DNA of 64,000 bases from Lewinella sp. LCG006 (lineage in GTDB: Bacteria; Bacteroidota; Bacteroidia; Chitinophagales; Saprospiraceae). This document shows, one piece after another, positions 24,271-33,054 of this stretch (positions are counted from its first letter, which is position 1; each line of letters begins with the position of its first letter). The DNA is taken from contig NZ_CP160680.1 in the NCBI RefSeq assembly GCF_040784935.1, forward strand, positions 2,099,501 to 2,163,500, read 5' to 3'. The notes under the pieces were generated by a model. It saw only the letters and a list, made by a program, of their open reading frames with translations. It was not told the origin of the DNA and ran no database searches. Made by a program: the position numbers and the translations under genes.

Positions 24271-24720
24271 CTAGGAGTAAGGAAATACAATTCCTGGAAA
24301 TTCGTATTTGTTTAACTCAGTATTATACAAAGGATTTATCGATTCAATATCCTCTAGCTCTAACTCACTTTCAAGCCATTTAATTACCGCTACGTATATA
24401 CCCTCTAACTGGTAGTCACACAGATTAAACTTTATAGCATCTAGATTAAATAAGATACCGGTTTCGCCAACAGATGCAACTTTCGTTGAAATAACTTCCT
24501 TTTTAAGTAGGATTGCGTGTCGTACGAAACGGGATTCAGGCTCTGAAAGAAAAGATTTGAGTTGATCTGAAAATTTAAGAGATATGGTAATTCCTTTCCA
24601 TGCCCCGATAATATTCTTGCTAGACGGTGATGATTCGAAAAACACGATGTCTCCTATTATATCAATAGCGATACCCCAGGACGCTTTCAATAACCTATAT
24701 TCAAATGTTTTGCTCATCAT
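24271..24720 (-). CDS. Hypothetical AT-rich orphan protein
   Basis: A 149 aa soluble protein with mixed alpha/beta sequence: WGIAIDIIGDIVFFESSPSS at the N-terminus, VRHAILLKKEVISTKVASVG in the middle, and an acidic helix (WLESELELEDIESINP) toward the C-terminus. No signal peptide, membrane segment or recognised family. Two adjacent ATG codons (24720 and 24717) are possible starts. The 113 bases to the next gene downstream hold nothing clear. Possibly an immunity or accessory protein of a lost toxin locus. Confidence 0.6.
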   Translation of the reverse strand: MMSKTFEYRLLKASWGIAIDIIGDIVFFESSPSSKNIIGAWKGITISLKFSDQLKSFLSEPESRFVRHAILLKKEVISTKVASVGETGILFNLDAIKFNLCDYQLEGIYVAVIKWLESELELEDIESINPLYNTELNKYEFPGIVFPYS

Positions 24721-24826
24721 TTTCGAACTTCAGTTTAGCCACTGTATCGCTGAAAGAGTACTTCCATTTCTCTTCGAGATCGTTTTTCAAACCTCTAATA
24801 ACCCAAAAAGACCTATATATTAAAAC

Positions 24827-25927
24827 CTACCCAACAACCTCCTCCACCCCCAACCGCAACCGAATATGTCGCTGCTTACCATACTCAAAAAGGCGGTCCT
24901 TGAGCCATAGCTTATGTTCATCATTGGCGTCGGGGATAGCTTGCAGGATGTTGCCCAGCAGGCGATTGATCTCGTTGTAATCTTTGATATCGTAATGTTT
25001 GCCGTTGCTCGACTTGGGCTGAATTTCTAACCAGCCCTCTTGAGGGGATTCCTTTCTACTTTCGGCAAACGTTTGTAGCAAGGCATAATTTTTTTCGGTG
25101 AGCAGCAGGCGTTGCCCCTTCAAGTAAGGCGGGAGATAGAGAATAACTTCGTACAGCCATTTGCTCCCTTCTTTTCTTTGATTAAACAACAAAAAGCCAG
25201 TGGTATGGGCTTCTTTTGCCGTCGTTTTTGCCAACTCTTCCACCCAGCTCAGGGCCAGGGCAAAAAATAGGGTGATCAGTATGCTTTTGAAGGTACCATT
25301 GAGGAGCATCTTGTAAAAGGGTGCATCCGTGAGCTTAAAGATTTGCGCCAATAAGGTGAAAGCGATGGAAAACACCGCTAGGTAAGCCAAAAGCCTCAGA
25401 CCTCGTTTCTCAAAAGAATTCCAAAAAGTAAGGCCCAAAAAGAAAAGGGTAAATACCGCAAAAGCAAGGTCAATCGTGTAGATAAACTCGGCTTTGACCG
25501 GCACAATCCAACCCGCCAGCATCAGGAAGGTAAGGATACTGGCAAAGGTAAAACTGACGCCCACTAAAATCCGCCACGAATCAGATTGAACAACGGGCTT
25601 TATCAAACGTGGCAAGTGCCGAAAACGAGGCAAGGCCAGTAAAATAAAAGCACTGTTGAAAATAGACAACATACTTTTCCAGCCCTCAAACCGCAGGTGG
25701 TTGGCAGCACTTCCGGCAATGGTCTGTGCCTGTGCCACCTCTACCCAACCCGACATGCCCCAAACCAGCACCGAAATCGATAGCCATAAAAGGCCAGGAT
25801 CGCGTTGTCGCAAATCACTGCTGCGGGTAACATGGTGCCAGATAGCCAACAAAGCTACCCCAGCGAACGTACAAACACCGATCTGTCCGTAACCGTAAAA
25901 TAATTGCAGCAAAGCTTCTTGCGTCAT
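24827..25927 (-). CDS. Multi-pass (about 7TM) protein with C-terminal soluble domain
   Basis: A 366 aa protein with roughly seven hydrophobic segments in the first 235 residues (for example GVCTFAGVALLAIWHHV, LWLSISVLVWGMSGW, ILITLFFALALSWVEEL), then a soluble domain of about 130 residues. The latter contains LYLPPYLKGQRLLLTEKNYALLQTFAESR and WLEIQPKSS--KHYDIKDYNEINRLLGNILQ, which could be a winged-helix-like module; that is only a guess. It looks like a membrane sensor with a cytosolic output domain. Monocistronic. Confidence 0.65.
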   Translation of the reverse strand: MTQEALLQLFYGYGQIGVCTFAGVALLAIWHHVTRSSDLRQRDPGLLWLSISVLVWGMSGWVEVAQAQTIAGSAANHLRFEGWKSMLSIFNSAFILLALPRFRHLPRLIKPVVQSDSWRILVGVSFTFASILTFLMLAGWIVPVKAEFIYTIDLAFAVFTLFFLGLTFWNSFEKRGLRLLAYLAVFSIAFTLLAQIFKLTDAPFYKMLLNGTFKSILITLFFALALSWVEELAKTTAKEAHTTGFLLFNQRKEGSKWLYEVILYLPPYLKGQRLLLTEKNYALLQTFAESRKESPQEGWLEIQPKSSNGKHYDIKDYNEINRLLGNILQAIPDANDEHKLWLKDRLFEYGKQRHIRLRLGVEEVVG

Positions 25928-25993
25928 GATTCTGACCTTGAGGTAGTCTGCCTAAAGGTACGATATTAAGGTATACCGTCTTAATTTCAAAGG

Positions 25994-27442
25994 CTACTCC
26001 CGGTAGTCCAGCGGTGGTTCTCGATCACCGAGCAATGATTCGTACTTAAAATCTTTTCCCGTCCGTTGGGTGAGTTCTTGCTTGGCCTGCTCACACAAAT
26101 CGGGATTTAGAAAAAGTTGCATAGCGGTGAGACTTATGGTTTTGGCCGCTACCAGCATCCCCTTGTGTCCAATACTGGTTCCCCCACAGGCAACGGCTTG
26201 CCACGAGTGTGCTGAAGTACCTGGCACCCAGGTAGCCGTGCGCAACCCCGTAGTCGGCGTTACCCAGCTCACATCGCCAACATCGGTAGAGGCGGGATAA
26301 ACACTGGGTTCGGCCGTAAAAGGAGCGACTTCTATCGCTTGGGCCAGAGGTACTTCTGGTCGACCGAGCGTCTGCCAGATGCTATCAGCAAAGGCTTGTT
26401 CTTCTTTATTGTAGCTTACGCCTCCTACCCGCTGCAAGCTAGCGTACATGATTTCCGCCAGTGTTTTATTAGGCAACAAATTGTACGAACCGTGGATGAT
26501 TTCATACTCCATCCTCGTTGCTGTCCCGATAGCGGCCCCTTCGGCAGCCTTGACCAAGCGCTGAAAAAGCTGTTTCACTTCGGCCCGGTCAGGATGCCGT
26601 ACATAGTAAAACGCTTCTGCGAAAGCTGGCACCACATTTGGAGCTTCTCCTCCACGGGTAATGACATAGTGAATACGAGTCTTTTCACTTACGTGTTCAC
26701 GCATCATGTTCACCATATAATTCATGGCCTCCACGCCATCTAGCGCAGAGCGTCCTCGTTCAGGTGCTGCCGCTGCGTGGGATGCTTTTCCATAAAAGCG
26801 AAATTTAGCCGACATATTGGCCAAGGTCGACCCAGGGTCTGCACTGTTGCCATCGCCGGGATGCCAGTGTAATACTGCATCAACATCCGCAAAAAGGCCT
26901 GCACGGGTCATGTACACTTTTCCTGCACCTCCCTCTTCTGCTGGGGTACCATAAAAGCGGATGGTGCCCGCCTGACCACTATCTTTCAGCCAATCTTTCA
27001 CCGCGATAGCCGCAGCTACAGAAGCGGTACCAAATAGATGATGCCCGCAAGCATGCCCGTTGGGAGCATTTTCCCGCGCCAATGGATAAGGCACAGCTGC
27101 TTGGGAAACGCCGGGCAAGGCATCAAATTCACCCAAAACACCAATGACCGGAGAACCACTACCATAGCTGGCAACAAATGCGGTAGGGATATCCGCAACC
27201 CCTTGTTCTATCTTAAATCCAGCTTTTGCGAGCTCCTCCTGGAGCAAAGCACTGCTTTTTTCTTCCTGATAACCCAGTTCAGCCCAAGTCCATATTTGTT
27301 GAGCAACAGCATTATAGTGAGGAGCCTTTTCTTCCAGTTGACGCAACAACTGTTGTTCGGAGGGAGAAAAATTGGTCTGAGCGAATCCCACTACCGTGGA
27401 ATAAAACATCAAGAAAAGGAGAGGTGGCCAGAATGATTGCAT
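25994..27442 (-). CDS. M20-family amidohydrolase (AbgB-like), exported
   Basis: A 482 aa metal-dependent amidase/peptidase with a signal peptide (QSFWPPLLFLMFYSTVVGFAQ) from the ATG at 27442; the ORF extends 26 codons upstream but lacks support. Metal-site and family motifs: PNGHACGHHLFG, GTPAEEGGAGK and the dimerisation-domain GKASHAAAAPERGRSALD. The closest named type is p-aminobenzoyl-glutamate hydrolase subunit B, but substrate assignment is uncertain. It follows the MFS gene by 37 bases on the same strand, so a transport/hydrolysis pair is possible. Confidence 0.88.
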   Translation of the reverse strand: MQSFWPPLLFLMFYSTVVGFAQTNFSPSEQQLLRQLEEKAPHYNAVAQQIWTWAELGYQEEKSSALLQEELAKAGFKIEQGVADIPTAFVASYGSGSPVIGVLGEFDALPGVSQAAVPYPLARENAPNGHACGHHLFGTASVAAAIAVKDWLKDSGQAGTIRFYGTPAEEGGAGKVYMTRAGLFADVDAVLHWHPGDGNSADPGSTLANMSAKFRFYGKASHAAAAPERGRSALDGVEAMNYMVNMMREHVSEKTRIHYVITRGGEAPNVVPAFAEAFYYVRHPDRAEVKQLFQRLVKAAEGAAIGTATRMEYEIIHGSYNLLPNKTLAEIMYASLQRVGGVSYNKEEQAFADSIWQTLGRPEVPLAQAIEVAPFTAEPSVYPASTDVGDVSWVTPTTGLRTATWVPGTSAHSWQAVACGGTSIGHKGMLVAAKTISLTAMQLFLNPDLCEQAKQELTQRTGKDFKYESLLGDREPPLDYRE

Positions 27443-27479
27443 ATCTTTTTCATCTAAAGATAAGCGATATATTTTATCC

Positions 27480-28667
27480 CTATGCCCGCTGCTTCCCTTT
27501 GAAAAAGTACAGGAAACCAAAGGCTACCGCTACGCCAAACCAAGTAGGCAACAACCAAATTTGCGTCCAATTATGAGAATGATCGGCCAAGGTATGCGCA
27601 CTCACTGTTTGTCCGGCAATGGTAGAGCCAATAAAGACCCCAATGCCTAAAGTCAGCAAGGAGTAGAAGCCCTGCCCGGTGCCTCGCAGATGGACAGGCA
27701 CTCGTGTATCTAAATATATTTGCGCTGATAGCATCGAAAAAATATAGGCAAGCCCATGCATGCCCACTCCCAGCATCAGCCACGCTTCAGAATGCAGCTG
27801 AATACCGATAATGAAACACCCGTAACGTAGCCCCCAGGTAAGCAAGCCCACAAAAATGATGTACTTCAATCGCCAGCGTAAAAAAAACCACGGGAGCGTA
27901 AGCATAAAAATAGCCTCGGTGATCTGTCCTAGCGCCATTTTCCCAGCGGCATTGGTCACCCCAAATTCGTTCAAAAATGAATTGACGAAACTGTAATAAT
28001 AGGAAGAAGGAATACAAATGAGCGCGATAGCAACGATCATCACCACCAAAGAACGATCCTTAAACAAAGCCTGCATTTCAGGACCGCGTAGGCTTTGCCA
28101 GAGATTTTCTTTCCTCTTCTGCGGAGGTGTCGACGGCAACGTCAAAGCATATAGCCCTTGTAATACCGAGCACGTAGCCGCAATCTGAAAGGGCAATACC
28201 TGGTCTTCTACTTTCAGCCAGCTGATCAACAAGCCTACCAGGATCCAGGAAATCGTACCCCACACCCTGATCCGGGGAAAATCACGTTTGGTATCTTCAA
28301 TATGATGAAAACATAGGGCATTGGACAAGCTAAACGTAGGTAAAAAACAAAGTACGTAAAGCAGGATCAACGGGTAGAACCAGGCAAACTCCTTCATTTG
28401 TGCTACTAAAAACAGTAAGCCACCACCCAAAAAATGAAGTAAAGCCAGGATTTTTTCGGTAGAAAAAAAGCGATCCGCTAAAATACCCAAAAGGAAGGGA
28501 GAGATCGTGGCGGCGATAGCCGTAGTACCATAAACCATCCCTACTTCCAGGCCACTAAACCCCAAGGTACCTTGTAGATAAGTGCCCGCTGTTACGAACC
28601 AGCTACCCCAGATAAAGAATTGCAGGAACTGTAATACGGAAAGTCGGAAATGGAGGTACGGAATCAT
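27480..28667 (-). CDS. MFS permease, nucleoside:H+ symporter-like
   Basis: A 395 aa, 12-helix major-facilitator protein. The N-terminus LQFLQFFIWGSWFVTAGTYL and GLEVGMVYGTTAIAATISPFLLGILADR closely fit the NupG/XapB nucleoside symporter group, as does FPRIRVWGTISWILVGL. The start at 28667 (MIPYLHFRLSV) is preferred to an ORF opening 36 bases earlier. It may import a nucleoside or related solute; the downstream amidohydrolase does not settle this. Confidence 0.88.
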   Translation of the reverse strand: MIPYLHFRLSVLQFLQFFIWGSWFVTAGTYLQGTLGFSGLEVGMVYGTTAIAATISPFLLGILADRFFSTEKILALLHFLGGGLLFLVAQMKEFAWFYPLILLYVLCFLPTFSLSNALCFHHIEDTKRDFPRIRVWGTISWILVGLLISWLKVEDQVLPFQIAATCSVLQGLYALTLPSTPPQKRKENLWQSLRGPEMQALFKDRSLVVMIVAIALICIPSSYYYSFVNSFLNEFGVTNAAGKMALGQITEAIFMLTLPWFFLRWRLKYIIFVGLLTWGLRYGCFIIGIQLHSEAWLMLGVGMHGLAYIFSMLSAQIYLDTRVPVHLRGTGQGFYSLLTLGIGVFIGSTIAGQTVSAHTLADHSHNWTQIWLLPTWFGVAVAFGFLYFFKGKQRA

Positions 28668-28682
28668 CCGCGAAATTACAAA

Positions 28683-28715
28683 GGATTTCCACAAACTTAA
28701 CATCTGTGGAAATCC
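28683..28715. repeat. Perfect 11-bp hairpin
   Basis: GGATTTCCACA (28683-28693) and TGTGGAAATCC (28705-28715) pair perfectly around an 11-base loop, just upstream of the MFS start. It could be a leader hairpin for that gene. Confidence 0.5.
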
Positions 28716-28753
28716 ATTTTATCCGTTCGATCTATGGCCTATCACGTTTAGCT

Positions 28754-28855
28754 GGATAGAACACGGATTTGACAGGATTTAACGGATCTACACGGTTCTC
28801 TTTTTTAAAAAAATCTGCGTAAATCCGTCTGATCCGTTCCATCCGCGTTCTATCC
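28754..28855. repeat. 102-bp imperfect palindromic element
   Basis: GGATAGAACACGGATTTGAC at the left end pairs with the complementary ATCCGCGTTCTATCC end, with further matching CGGAT blocks inside and a T/A-rich centre (28799-28812). It resembles the ATCCGT-rich MITE/REP-like palindromes scattered in many genomes. It lies between the 28911 and 28667 genes. Confidence 0.65.
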
Positions 28856-28910
28856 TGATTTTAGCAGGCGCTCACTATTCTGGTGACTTTGCCCGCCGAT
28901 ACGGAATAAC

Positions 28911-31900
28911 TTACCAGCCCGGAATCAAGTTCAGGCCAAATACTCCACGGGTGTTTTTTACTAATGGAACCGCATAATAAGGCTCCAAGACCAATGCCCC
29001 AAAAAGGTTGATCCTCAAAGATGCTCCCGCCGTAAAAATAGGCTTGACCTGAGGATAAGCTACAAAAGGATTACCCGTATCTGGGTTAATCAAGGGCTCT
29101 CCGTTTCGATCAAGCGTATAGATAGGGCCACTAAGTTGCTCATTCTGGGTCCAGGCAATACCTCCGTCTACGAAGAGATTAAAATCCGAGAACAGGGCTT
29201 TTGATTTGATCAGTGCCAACTGCTCTGGCCCCGTGAACGGTAAGCGTACCTCGAAACTGGAAACAAGAATTTTAGAACCCGTCAGTTCGTCAAAATTACG
29301 TCCAGAGCCTAAGAAAATCTCTTGTCCTGCGGCTGTGTTCAAACCGCGGATGAACCAGGGGAAACCCAAATACTGCGGGAAGAGTTGGTCACTATTTCCT
29401 CCATAACGACCAAAGTGGGTGGCCCGAAAAGCAAAGCTAACCGGCCGCACAAATTCGTACTTACGAAAATCTACCGTCGCAGAAGTGAAGTTAAATTCAT
29501 CAAAATACTTCCCTAAAGCGACACGATAACGGTGCCCGTTGAGGGGAGCCGCCATGCCAAAAGAAGAATTATCGCTTACCCAAGCTGCTTCCAGTTGCCC
29601 GATTTGAAAACCAGGAATACTTTCAATTTTGTTACGATCTTGCCCGACTAAGAAGAAAGTGTTGGGTTGGTAATAGAAATCCCGTCGATCTAGCCGTCCA
29701 GAGTAGAGGGCGTAGCTGGCGTTCAATTCTACGCGCATCGTACTGGAAAGCGGAAGTTGACCAAATACACCGAGTTGTTCCTGGAAGATTCGGGTTTCAA
29801 ACAACGATTGACGATCTACCAGCGAAAAGGGTTCACCATTATCATCGAAAAGAGTGTCCCGCAATTCTATCTCACTTCCATTAAAACTACGGAAAGGTTG
29901 GTGAGAAAGGGAAACGCCCCAATTGATACGGTTTTTGCGGTTGATATAAGCCACCACACCACCAACATCTATCAGCTCACCATTCATCGCTATACTGGTA
30001 AAGAATTGGTTGTTGCCCAGGATATCACTAAACATCAAATCTACGCCTCCAGCTACACCAGTGGTCGTCCCAAAAGTCTGATTGCTACCGATACCTACGC
30101 CGCCACCGCCACCGATGTAGTCTAGCTTAAATTTAGACTTATATGCTGCCGATTGTAAAGAAAGGGTGTCACTTATATCATTGCCCGCAGTATTGACCGC
30201 CAATAGCGGATCGACAATGCTTGGTGCACGTTTATTTACGCGCGGTAAAGTAGCAGCGGCCATATCTACCTCCGTAGGATTTACCACCTTGGTCAACAAA
30301 TCCTCTGCTTCAGCTTGGTAAATACGGTAGCCTTGCGAACTAAAGTAGGTATACACCAGCCGGTTTTGTTTCCTATCAATACTGAAAGCAGGTGAAAAGT
30401 GGGTGATTCCACTCACACCCGTGAGCAAATCTGTCAACTGCACCATTTGTCCGCTTGCTTTCTCGAAGCGGTATAAATTGCGGTAACCGTCACGGTTAGA
30501 AAGGAAGACAATATTCCCGTTGGCATCTTCCTCTGGATTCAGGTTGTCAGCCCCAGGGAAGAAAGGATAGTTGGTGACCACACCCGATGCGACATCCAGC
30601 TCCGCAATATTGAAGTGATACTTGCCATAAGTGCGGTTTTCCTCCTGCATACTGGTTGCATCAGTAGCAAAATAAAGGCGTCGTCCATCTTCTGACCAGC
30701 TAGCGTGTAACTCCGAAGAAGGATTATCCGTCAGTTGGGTCACCTTTTTGGTACGAATATCAAAAGCGTACAAGTCGATCTGGCCATTTACCAGCCCCGT
30801 TACAACGATGGTTCGGCGATCTGGCGACCAGGCAGGATTACTGAAGGCAGGCACCCCCGGAATAGGCTCCTCAAAAGTTGTCTTACCCGTTTCGGCGTCA
30901 CTAATAATAAGGATATTGTCACCCTTTGCCACTCCTACGTAGGCAAACTCCTGACTATTAGGTGACCAGGTGCCGGAAGATTCGATGTAGTTAAAATCAT
31001 CAATATGGCCACTGCGGGTACTGCTAGCGACTTTGCGAATGATTTTTCCAGTCCGAGCTTCTGCTAAGAACAGGTCGATCCCGAAAACGTCTTTCTCAGA
31101 GAGGAAAATTACGTAGCGACCATTAGGGCTAATTTCCGGGGCAATATTCAAGCGGCCACCATTTTTATTATCCTTACTTATAAGCTCTTTCCCAGGAAAC
31201 TGCTCTGTACGGCCATCAATCATTTTTTGATAATGATCAACGATACTGTTTTTCCACAACTTAGAAAGATCTTCGCTGGTCAGGCCGAGCACCCGCTTGG
31301 AGGCAATGTCAAAACCGTACTTGGCGGTCTCTTGAAAAAACGGCGCAATGACATCATCACCCTTAAGGCCCGTAACGAATACCCAAAACATTTGTCCATA
31401 ACGATAAGGAAAATATTTGGGGTTGTTGAGTTGCTTAAGGGTCGGGAAATCATCGTGCAAAACAGCGTCACGCATCCACATGGCAGTATGTGCATCTACT
31501 GATCCGATCGATAAATACTCTGCCAATCCTTCTACCATCCAAAGTGGGAGATTACCCAGATTTCGCAGGCTTGTGGAATCACCATTGAGGATCATGTTGT
31601 ACTGAAAAGCGTGTACCATCTCGTGTCCCAAAACATGGTGCGTCTGCTGATTCGACATCGCGATGGGCATGATGACCCGGTTTTTGAAAGCCTCCGTCAC
31701 CCCTCCAGTACCTACACCGATGCTACCGCCAATGGCATTGGTTTGTTGGAAATCGGCATGGTTGGCATAGAGGATAAATGGGTTGCGTTCTTTGATCGTA
31801 TCGTGCAGAATCGCCTGGTGTTGTCCGTACCATTCTTCTGCTTGGGCAACAAAGTGCTGGATATAAGCATCATTGTCCAAGTAGTGATACAACTCGAAAT

Positions 31901-32027
31901 GAGGAGACTGCACAACTTTGAAATCAAAGTTTTCGTAGTTTGGTTTATTACGACCGAAGTATTGGGCTTCGGCTTTTGGTAAGGCAATGAAGAGTGCCAG
32001 AACCATTGTGATTATCGATAATCGCAT
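28911..32027 (-). CDS. Secreted metallopeptidase / beta-propeller / beta-barrel fusion
   Basis: A 1038 aa exported protein. After a signal peptide (LSIITMVLALFIALPKAEAQ) comes a gluzincin-like peptidase domain with HEMVH (His135/Glu136/His139) and a downstream WMVEGLAEYLS that supplies the third metal ligand (Glu). About residues 290-620 carry PD40/TolB-like propeller repeats (APEISPNGRYVIFLSEKD, NPAWSPDRRTIVVTG, HASWSEDGRRLYFATD). The last ~370 residues look like a BamA/TamA-type outer-membrane barrel (GVGIGSNQTFGTTTGVAGG to the terminal aromatic strand). Start at 32027; the ORF opens 45 bases earlier. It likely sits in the outer membrane; its target is unknown. Monocistronic. Confidence 0.88.
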   Translation of the reverse strand: MRLSIITMVLALFIALPKAEAQYFGRNKPNYENFDFKVVQSPHFELYHYLDNDAYIQHFVAQAEEWYGQHQAILHDTIKERNPFILYANHADFQQTNAIGGSIGVGTGGVTEAFKNRVIMPIAMSNQQTHHVLGHEMVHAFQYNMILNGDSTSLRNLGNLPLWMVEGLAEYLSIGSVDAHTAMWMRDAVLHDDFPTLKQLNNPKYFPYRYGQMFWVFVTGLKGDDVIAPFFQETAKYGFDIASKRVLGLTSEDLSKLWKNSIVDHYQKMIDGRTEQFPGKELISKDNKNGGRLNIAPEISPNGRYVIFLSEKDVFGIDLFLAEARTGKIIRKVASSTRSGHIDDFNYIESSGTWSPNSQEFAYVGVAKGDNILIISDAETGKTTFEEPIPGVPAFSNPAWSPDRRTIVVTGLVNGQIDLYAFDIRTKKVTQLTDNPSSELHASWSEDGRRLYFATDATSMQEENRTYGKYHFNIAELDVASGVVTNYPFFPGADNLNPEEDANGNIVFLSNRDGYRNLYRFEKASGQMVQLTDLLTGVSGITHFSPAFSIDRKQNRLVYTYFSSQGYRIYQAEAEDLLTKVVNPTEVDMAAATLPRVNKRAPSIVDPLLAVNTAGNDISDTLSLQSAAYKSKFKLDYIGGGGGVGIGSNQTFGTTTGVAGGVDLMFSDILGNNQFFTSIAMNGELIDVGGVVAYINRKNRINWGVSLSHQPFRSFNGSEIELRDTLFDDNGEPFSLVDRQSLFETRIFQEQLGVFGQLPLSSTMRVELNASYALYSGRLDRRDFYYQPNTFFLVGQDRNKIESIPGFQIGQLEAAWVSDNSSFGMAAPLNGHRYRVALGKYFDEFNFTSATVDFRKYEFVRPVSFAFRATHFGRYGGNSDQLFPQYLGFPWFIRGLNTAAGQEIFLGSGRNFDELTGSKILVSSFEVRLPFTGPEQLALIKSKALFSDFNLFVDGGIAWTQNEQLSGPIYTLDRNGEPLINPDTGNPFVAYPQVKPIFTAGASLRINLFGALVLEPYYAVPLVKNTRGVFGLNLIPGW

Positions 32028-32403
32028 GTGAGGCAAATTTTTTATTTGGTTCAAAAGGGATAATAAGTTCAATCAAGCATTAATAAAACGCCAGACGTCA
32101 TTACAAGATGTATCGGATGGGTACCCATTGCGTTAAACATTTCTTAAACTGAAGCCCAGTGCAAGCTAAGAGACATATCCCCTGTATTTATAAAACCATG
32201 ATAATCAGTCAATAGTTGGCTCTTGTTGTTGTTGAAATATTAATTTTCTTCTATCTTTTACTGACTAAACAGCTATTGGAAGCGTTATTATCCAGAGCTT
32301 TGACGTCTCAATTGCGTAATACCTGAAAACAGCACCCACCAAATGGAGGAAATGCTGTATCTTATGGATAGTGTCAAAGTAAAAAGCTGAAAAGCCGAAT
32401 GTT
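32028..32403. other. 376-base divergent intergenic region
   Basis: Lies between the divergent starts of the 1038 aa fusion protein and the DUF4294 gene. AT-rich. No exact TAnnTTTG box on either strand was found, although TATCTTTTAC near 32255 is close. I see no ORF with coding character here. Confidence 0.5.
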
Positions 32404-33015
32404 ATGAAGTACCTAATTTTAAGTAGTTTGGTCATTTTTCTAGGAGCTAGCCTGACCGCTCAGGACAATGGTTATACCAGGGTCAATGATCAATACTATA
32501 AATATATGATTGATGATTGTGGTGACACCCTGATTGTGGCCAGTTTGGAAGGGGTATCTATCTCTTCGCTACGTGCCTTTGAAAACGATGATGATTATCG
32601 CCGCTACCGTCGCTATCGCCAGTACGCTATTAAGGTTTATCCCTACGCGGTACAAGCTATTCGTATTTTTCGAGAAACGGAATATGCTATGAATAACCTT
32701 TCCAAAAGGGAATCCAAGCGCTATATCCGTCGCCTACAGCGGGAGCTTAAAGATGAGTTTGCTGATCCACTCAAGAACTTAAGTAAGACCCAGGGCTTGA
32801 TCCTGATCAAAATGATTGAGCGAGAGCTGGATACGCCGATGTATGATCTGATCAAAGACTTGCGTGGTGGCATCACCGCCTCTTACTGGAACACTATGGG
32901 CAAACTTTTTGGACATAATATCAAAGATGGTTACATCGATGGGGAAGATCGTATTCTGGACGCTGTATTAGACGACTTCAATGTCTCCTACGAAGTACCT
33001 GCGGGAGGTAACTAA
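32404..33015 (+). CDS. DUF4294-family protein
   Basis: A 203 aa secreted protein with a signal peptide (LILSSLVIFLGASLTAQ). The core, RRYRQYAIKVYPYAVQAIRIFRE followed by RYIRRLQRELKDEFADPLKNLSKTQGLILIKMIERE and TPMYDLIKDLRGGITASYWNTMGKLFG, is diagnostic of DUF4294, a Bacteroidota-specific family of unknown function found in gliding/T9SS-containing species. Highly basic, helical, probably periplasmic. Monocistronic, convergent with the flippase. Confidence 0.9.
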   Translation: MKYLILSSLVIFLGASLTAQDNGYTRVNDQYYKYMIDDCGDTLIVASLEGVSISSLRAFENDDDYRRYRRYRQYAIKVYPYAVQAIRIFRETEYAMNNLSKRESKRYIRRLQRELKDEFADPLKNLSKTQGLILIKMIERELDTPMYDLIKDLRGGITASYWNTMGKLFGHNIKDGYIDGEDRILDAVLDDFNVSYEVPAGGN

Positions 33016-33054
33016 GGGGTCGGCGAAGAATAAGTTATCCTTTTCAGGCGAGCC

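Noticed and set aside
24099-24290. 63-codon ORF between two orphan genes
   Set aside because: Overlaps the neighbouring coding ends and has no start-site or domain support.
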